Source of the DNA: an uncultured Collinsella sp.
GTDB lineage: Bacteria > Actinomycetota > Coriobacteriia > Coriobacteriales > Coriobacteriaceae
Assembly: GCA_958445065.1 (NCBI GenBank)
Contig: CAUCQW010000011.1
Location: 1-64,000 of the forward strand
Direction of reading: 5' to 3'
DNA: 64,000 nt
Of this stretch, positions 60,377 to 64,000 are shown one piece after another; position 1 is the stretch's first letter; the number at the start of each line of letters is the position of its first letter. The notes under the pieces were generated by a model. It saw only the letters and a list, made by a program, of their open reading frames with translations. It made no database searches and was not told the origin of the DNA. Position numbers and translations under genes: made by a program.

Positions 60377-61594
60377 GTGCGCGTCCTCGTCACCGGCGCG
60401 AAGGGCTTCATCGGGAAGAACCTCTGCTGCGCGCTGGAGAACATAAGGGACGGCAAGGACCGCCGAGCCAAATATCAGTCCCTCCTTCCGCTCGAGGTCA
60501 TGGAGTACGACGTCGACTCGACGCCCGAGGAGCTGGACGGCTACTGCTCCCGCGCCGACTTCGTCTTCAACCTGGCCGGCGTCAACCGCCCCAAGGACCA
60601 GTCCGAGTTCATGGAGGGCAACTTCGGGTTCGCCTCCACGCTGCTGGAGACCCTGGAGCGCCACGGCAACACATGCCCCGTCATGCTCTCCAGCTCCGCG
60701 CAGGCGAGTCTGTCGGGCCGCTTCGAGGGCTCGGTCTACGGCGAGTCGAAGCTCGCGGGGGAGGGCTTGTTCCGCGAGTATTCCGAGAGCACCGGCGCAC
60801 CGGTGCTCATCTACCGCTTCCCGAACCTCTACGGCAAGTGGTGCCGCCCGCGCTACAACTCCGCCGTGGCGACCTTCTGCGACGCCATCGCCAACGGCCG
60901 CCCCTACACTGTCAACGACCCCTCTGTGGAGCTGGAGCTCCTCTACATCGACGACCTCGTTGGCGAGATGCTGGGCGCCCTGCTGGGGCGGGAGCACCGC
61001 TGCGGCTACGAGGGACTGGAGCGCGTCGACGGTGATGATTTCTGCTACGTCCCCGGGACCGACGTGAAGACCCTAGGCGAGATCATATACCTGCTGGGTC
61101 GCTTCCGCGACAGCCGCGAGACGCTGTCGGTGCCCGACCTGGCTGACGGCTCCTTCTCCAAGAAGCTGTGGAGCGCGTTCCTTTCCTACTACGAGCCGGG
61201 GCACTTCGCCTACGGCCTCAAGCCCAAAGTGGACGCGCGCGGTTCGTTCACCGAGTTCCTGCGCACGCCGGAGCGCGGCCAGGTCTCGATCAACGTGAGC
61301 AGGCCCGGCATCACCAAGGGCAACCACTGGCACATGAGCAAGTGGGAGCGGTTCCTGGTGGTCTCCGGCACCGCGTCCATCAAGCTGAGGAAGGTGGGGG
61401 AGGACGCCGAGGGCAGGCCGTACCCCGTCGACGAGTACGTCGTCTCCGGCTCGGACATGCGCGCCGTGGAGATGATCCCCGGCTACACGCACTCCATCAC
61501 CAACCTGTCCGACACCGAGGACCTCGTGACGGTCATGTGGGCCAACGAGCCCTTCGACCCCGAGAACCCAGATACCTACTACGAGGAGGTCTAG
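60377..61594 (+). CDS. capF: capsular polysaccharide reductase CapF (SDR + cupin)
   Basis: A 405-residue bifunctional protein. The N-terminal SDR domain begins VRVLVTGAKGFIGKNL and has SVYGESKLAGE with Tyr/Lys of Y-x-x-x-K. The C-terminal ~110 residues form a cupin with PGITKGNHWHMSKWERFLVVSG (metal His) and PGYTHSITN. CapF epimerises and reduces the CapE product. Start GTG 60377 immediately follows capE. Confidence 0.9.
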   Translation: MRVLVTGAKGFIGKNLCCALENIRDGKDRRAKYQSLLPLEVMEYDVDSTPEELDGYCSRADFVFNLAGVNRPKDQSEFMEGNFGFASTLLETLERHGNTCPVMLSSSAQASLSGRFEGSVYGESKLAGEGLFREYSESTGAPVLIYRFPNLYGKWCRPRYNSAVATFCDAIANGRPYTVNDPSVELELLYIDDLVGEMLGALLGREHRCGYEGLERVDGDDFCYVPGTDVKTLGEIIYLLGRFRDSRETLSVPDLADGSFSKKLWSAFLSYYEPGHFAYGLKPKVDARGSFTEFLRTPERGQVSINVSRPGITKGNHWHMSKWERFLVVSGTASIKLRKVGEDAEGRPYPVDEYVVSGSDMRAVEMIPGYTHSITNLSDTEDLVTVMWANEPFDPENPDTYYEEV

Positions 61595-61598
61595 CCGC

Positions 61599-62780
61599 AT
61601 GCGCAAGGACTGTTCCGAAATTGCATTCAAGGACGACGGCCGCCTGAAGCTGCTGATCATCGTGGGCACCCGCCCCGAGGTCATCCGCCTGTCCGAGGTC
61701 ATCAAGAAGTGCCGCCGCCACTTCGACTGCCTGCTGGCGCACACCGGCCAGAACTACGACTACACGCTCAACGGCATCTTCTTCCGCGACCTGTCGCTGG
61801 ACGACCCCGACGTCTACCTGGACGCCGTGGGCACCGACCTGGGCGAGACCGTGGGCAACATCATCGCCGCGAGCTACAGGCTGATGGTCCAGGTCCAGCC
61901 CGACGCCCTTCTGATCCTGGGCGACACCAACAGCTGCCTGTCGGCCATCGCGGCCAAGCGCCTGCACATCCCCATCTTCCACATGGAGGCGGGCAACCGC
62001 TGCAAGGACGAGTGCCTGCCCGAGGAGACCAACCGACGCATCGTCGACGTGATCTCCGACGTCAACCTGGCCTACTCCGAGCACGCCCGCCGCTACCTCA
62101 AGGACACCGGCTGCGCCCCGGAGCGCACCTACGTCACCGGCTCTCCCATGGCAGAGGTCCTGCGCGCCAACCTGGGCAAGATCGAGGCCTCGGACGTCCT
62201 CTCCGAGCTCGGCCTGGAGCCCAAGCGGTACATGCTGCTCTCCGCCCACCGCGAGGAGAACATCGACACCGAGGCGAACTTCACGAGCCTGTTCACCGCC
62301 ATCAACGCGCTCGCGGAGAAATACGACATGCCGATCCTGTACTCCTGCCACCCGCGCTCTCGCAAGCGCCTGGAGGCCACGGGCTTTAAGCTCGACCCGC
62401 GCGTGCGCATGCACGAGCCCATGGGCTTCCACGACTACAACTGCCTGCAGATGAACGCCTTCGCCGTGGTGTCCGACTCCGGCACACTGCCCGAGGAGTC
62501 GAGCTTCTTCGCCAGTATCGGCCGCCCGTTCCCGGCGGTGTGCATCCGTACCTCGACCGAGCGCCCCGAGGCGCTGGACAAGGCGTGCTTCACGCTTGCC
62601 GGCATCAGTGAGCGCGGCCTGCTCCAGGCGGTCCACACCGCCGTCGAGCTCGACGCCGAGGGGTCGCTCCCCGAGGCCCCCGTGCCCGACTACGCCGACG
62701 AGACCGTGTCCACCAAGGTCGTGAAAATCATCCAGAGCTACACAGGCGTCGTAGACAAGATGGTGTGGAGGAAATGCTAG
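61599..62780 (+). CDS. capG: non-hydrolysing UDP-sugar 2-epimerase (WecB/CapG-type)
   Basis: A 393-residue epimerase: IIVGTRPEVIRLSEVIK near residue 22, LAHTGQNYDYTLN, ILGDTNSCLSA, HMEAGNRCKDECLPEETNRR, LLSAHREENID and VVSDSGTLPEESSFF. In this neighbourhood it would make UDP-N-acetyl-L-fucosamine from the CapF product, completing the CapEFG route; WecB (UDP-ManNAc) is the alternative. It starts 4 bases after capF. Confidence 0.88.
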   Translation: MRKDCSEIAFKDDGRLKLLIIVGTRPEVIRLSEVIKKCRRHFDCLLAHTGQNYDYTLNGIFFRDLSLDDPDVYLDAVGTDLGETVGNIIAASYRLMVQVQPDALLILGDTNSCLSAIAAKRLHIPIFHMEAGNRCKDECLPEETNRRIVDVISDVNLAYSEHARRYLKDTGCAPERTYVTGSPMAEVLRANLGKIEASDVLSELGLEPKRYMLLSAHREENIDTEANFTSLFTAINALAEKYDMPILYSCHPRSRKRLEATGFKLDPRVRMHEPMGFHDYNCLQMNAFAVVSDSGTLPEESSFFASIGRPFPAVCIRTSTERPEALDKACFTLAGISERGLLQAVHTAVELDAEGSLPEAPVPDYADETVSTKVVKIIQSYTGVVDKMVWRKC

Positions 62781-63961
62781 TGTCGCAGACCCAAGGGCTC
62801 ACGACCGACGCGCTCGTCGACGAAGCACTCGCTCTGGGTGAATGTCTGGGACGCCCGCTGCGCTACGTCCAGCTCAACAGCTTTTACAACGGTTCCACCG
62901 GTACCATAATGCGCAACCTTCACCATGAGCTGACTGAGCGCGGGGTTGACTCTTACATCTTCTGGGGCCGTCGCCACAACACGATAAGCGACCATGAGCA
63001 GTGCTGCGCTTCGAAGGCCGGCTACCTCTCCCACGGCGCCATGACACGTTTGCATGACCGCATGGGCTTCTACTCTAAGCGAGATACCGCAAAACTGCTC
63101 AAGCGCCTGGACGAGATCGATCCCGATGTGGTGCACCTGCATAACATACACGGCTATTACGTGAACATAGAGATGCTGTTCTCTTGGCTCGCCTCACATC
63201 GTTGCCAGGTTAAATGGACGTTGCACGATTGCTGGGCCTTTACGGGCCATTGTGCACACTTCACATATGTGAAGTGTGCACAATGGCAGTCTCATTGCGC
63301 GTACTCGAAATGCTGCCCGCAGCTGGACACCTATCCCATAACGATTTCAAAAACCAACTGCGCGAGAAACTATGAAGATAAGAAACGCATCTTCACGAGC
63401 GTACCGCCTGAGCGGATGACGCTAATAACACCTTCACAGTGGCTCGCGGATTTGGTCGGGGAGAGCTTTCTCAAAGATTATCCGGTGGAGGTCCGTCATA
63501 ACGTCATCGACACTGACGTTTTCAAGCCCACCCCAAGCGACTTCCGCGAGAGATACGGTATTGGCGACCGGTTTATGGTGCTAGGCGTTGCGAGCCCTTG
63601 GACCAAGCGCAAGGGACTTCCTGATTTCGTCCGCTTAGCCGAGGAACTTGACTCTGACAAGTTTGTCGTAGCGCTCGTCGGCCTTTCGGATCGGCAGCTA
63701 AAGGCGCTTCCCCGGGGCGTTGTTGGCCTCAAACGTACCAACTCTCCCCAGGAGCTCGCCGGCATCTATACAACGGCGGACGTCTATTTCAATCCTACCG
63801 TAGAGGACAACTATCCGACGGTCAACCTTGAAGCCGAGGCCTGTGGCACTCCTGTTATAACTTACGACACAGGTGGGTGCAGGGAGACGCTTCATCGTGC
63901 TGATTCAAGTTTCGTTGCCGGCTTTGATCAAGCACTATCCATGATAGAGAAAGGCTTTTAA
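62780..63961 (+). CDS. glycosyltransferase, GT4-like (capsule)
   Basis: A 393-residue transferase. The N-terminal half has VVHLHNIHGYYVNIEML and the Cys-rich TLHDCWAFTGHCAHFTYVK stretch shared by WcaC-like enzymes; the C-terminal half has LGVASPWTKRKGL, and the E-x(7)-E type NPTVEDNYPTVNLEAEACG. GTG 62780 is set by GGAGG at 62767-62771 and shares one base with the capG stop. The sequence is less GC-rich than capE-capG. It contains a perfect 42-base palindrome (63246-63287). Confidence 0.87.
   Translation: MSQTQGLTTDALVDEALALGECLGRPLRYVQLNSFYNGSTGTIMRNLHHELTERGVDSYIFWGRRHNTISDHEQCCASKAGYLSHGAMTRLHDRMGFYSKRDTAKLLKRLDEIDPDVVHLHNIHGYYVNIEMLFSWLASHRCQVKWTLHDCWAFTGHCAHFTYVKCAQWQSHCAYSKCCPQLDTYPITISKTNCARNYEDKKRIFTSVPPERMTLITPSQWLADLVGESFLKDYPVEVRHNVIDTDVFKPTPSDFRERYGIGDRFMVLGVASPWTKRKGLPDFVRLAEELDSDKFVVALVGLSDRQLKALPRGVVGLKRTNSPQELAGIYTTADVYFNPTVEDNYPTVNLEAEACGTPVITYDTGGCRETLHRADSSFVAGFDQALSMIEKGF
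63246..63287. repeat. perfect 42-base spacerless palindrome inside the glycosyltransferase gene
   Basis: Every base from 63246 to 63266 pairs with 63287 to 63267, with no loop; the centre is CACATATGTG. It encodes the conserved GHCAHFTYVKCAQW region, so it is under coding constraint as well. Confidence 0.9.
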
Positions 63962-63963
63962 TA

Positions 63964-64000
63964 ATGAGGGTCGACAAAGTCGTTCCTGCTGCTCAGGGAT
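63964..64000 (+). CDS. start of a further capsule-locus gene, cut by the window end
   Basis: ATG 63964 opens two bases after the preceding stop and continues MRVDKVVPAAQG to the window end. Twelve codons are too few to name it. Confidence 0.4.
   Translation, partial: MRVDKVVPAAQG

Overview
The window looks like a piece of a Coriobacteriia (Actinomycetota) chromosome, most likely Collinsella or a close relative. This is an inference from moderately high GC, GTG and TTG starts, single-chain serine dehydratase, the glgBPCDA order, the anaerobic (cbi) B12 pathway and overall protein character. No rRNA or marker comparison was possible.

Layout. 1-2338: two tandem identical tRNA-Glu(CTC) genes (the first cut by the window edge), a YbhN-type membrane protein and a TetR-family regulator, followed by a scrap of an IS3-type transposase. 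2451-24336: a visibly more GC-rich cobalamin island of about 22 kb. Its left arm (minus strand) is a cobalamin riboswitch driving a Tat-exported, lipid-anchored CbiK chelatase, two lipoproteins with iron-transport-associated (NEAT-like) character and a FecCD/FecE-type importer. Its right arm (plus strand) is an almost overlapping run of 17 reading frames (cbiF, D, L remnant, G, H, ET, A, cobT, U, S, cobU-like/cobC fusion, cbiB, cobD, cbiP, cobA, cbiC, cbiJ). Every corrin-ring step is represented except an intact C20 methyltransferase: cbiL is only a 77-codon joined N-/C-terminal remnant. 24460-29746: a MacAB-type export system and an L,D-transpeptidase, all minus strand. 29896-41000: housekeeping genes (sdaA, metK, gltX, priA, def, fmt, rsmB, an FmdB zinc ribbon), separated by long inverted repeats.

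41089-54403: a minus-strand glycogen/maltodextrin block (glgB, glgP, glgC, glgD, glgA, and a GH13-GH77 double enzyme). GlgA and GlgB carry Lys/Ala/Thr-rich histone-H1-like tails. Copies of a TGGTAAA(A)C word lie upstream of both glgB and the GH13-GH77 gene, suggesting one regulator. 54735-56322: a HAD phosphatase, a thiamine pyrophosphokinase and tRNA-Ala(GGC). 56362-64000: an approximately 800-base leader, a NusG paralogue and the start of a capsule locus (initiating sugar transferase, WecG/TagA transferase, CapE-CapF-CapG for UDP-N-acetyl-L-fucosamine, a glycosyltransferase), running off the end of the window.

The main unexplained signals are: (1) the riboswitch-controlled extracytoplasmic chelatase/importer set next to a B12 operon with a broken cbiL; (2) a family of extragenic palindromes, one type present twice in opposite orientation; (3) histone-like tails on glycogen enzymes; (4) a perfect 42-base palindrome inside a capsule glycosyltransferase gene.
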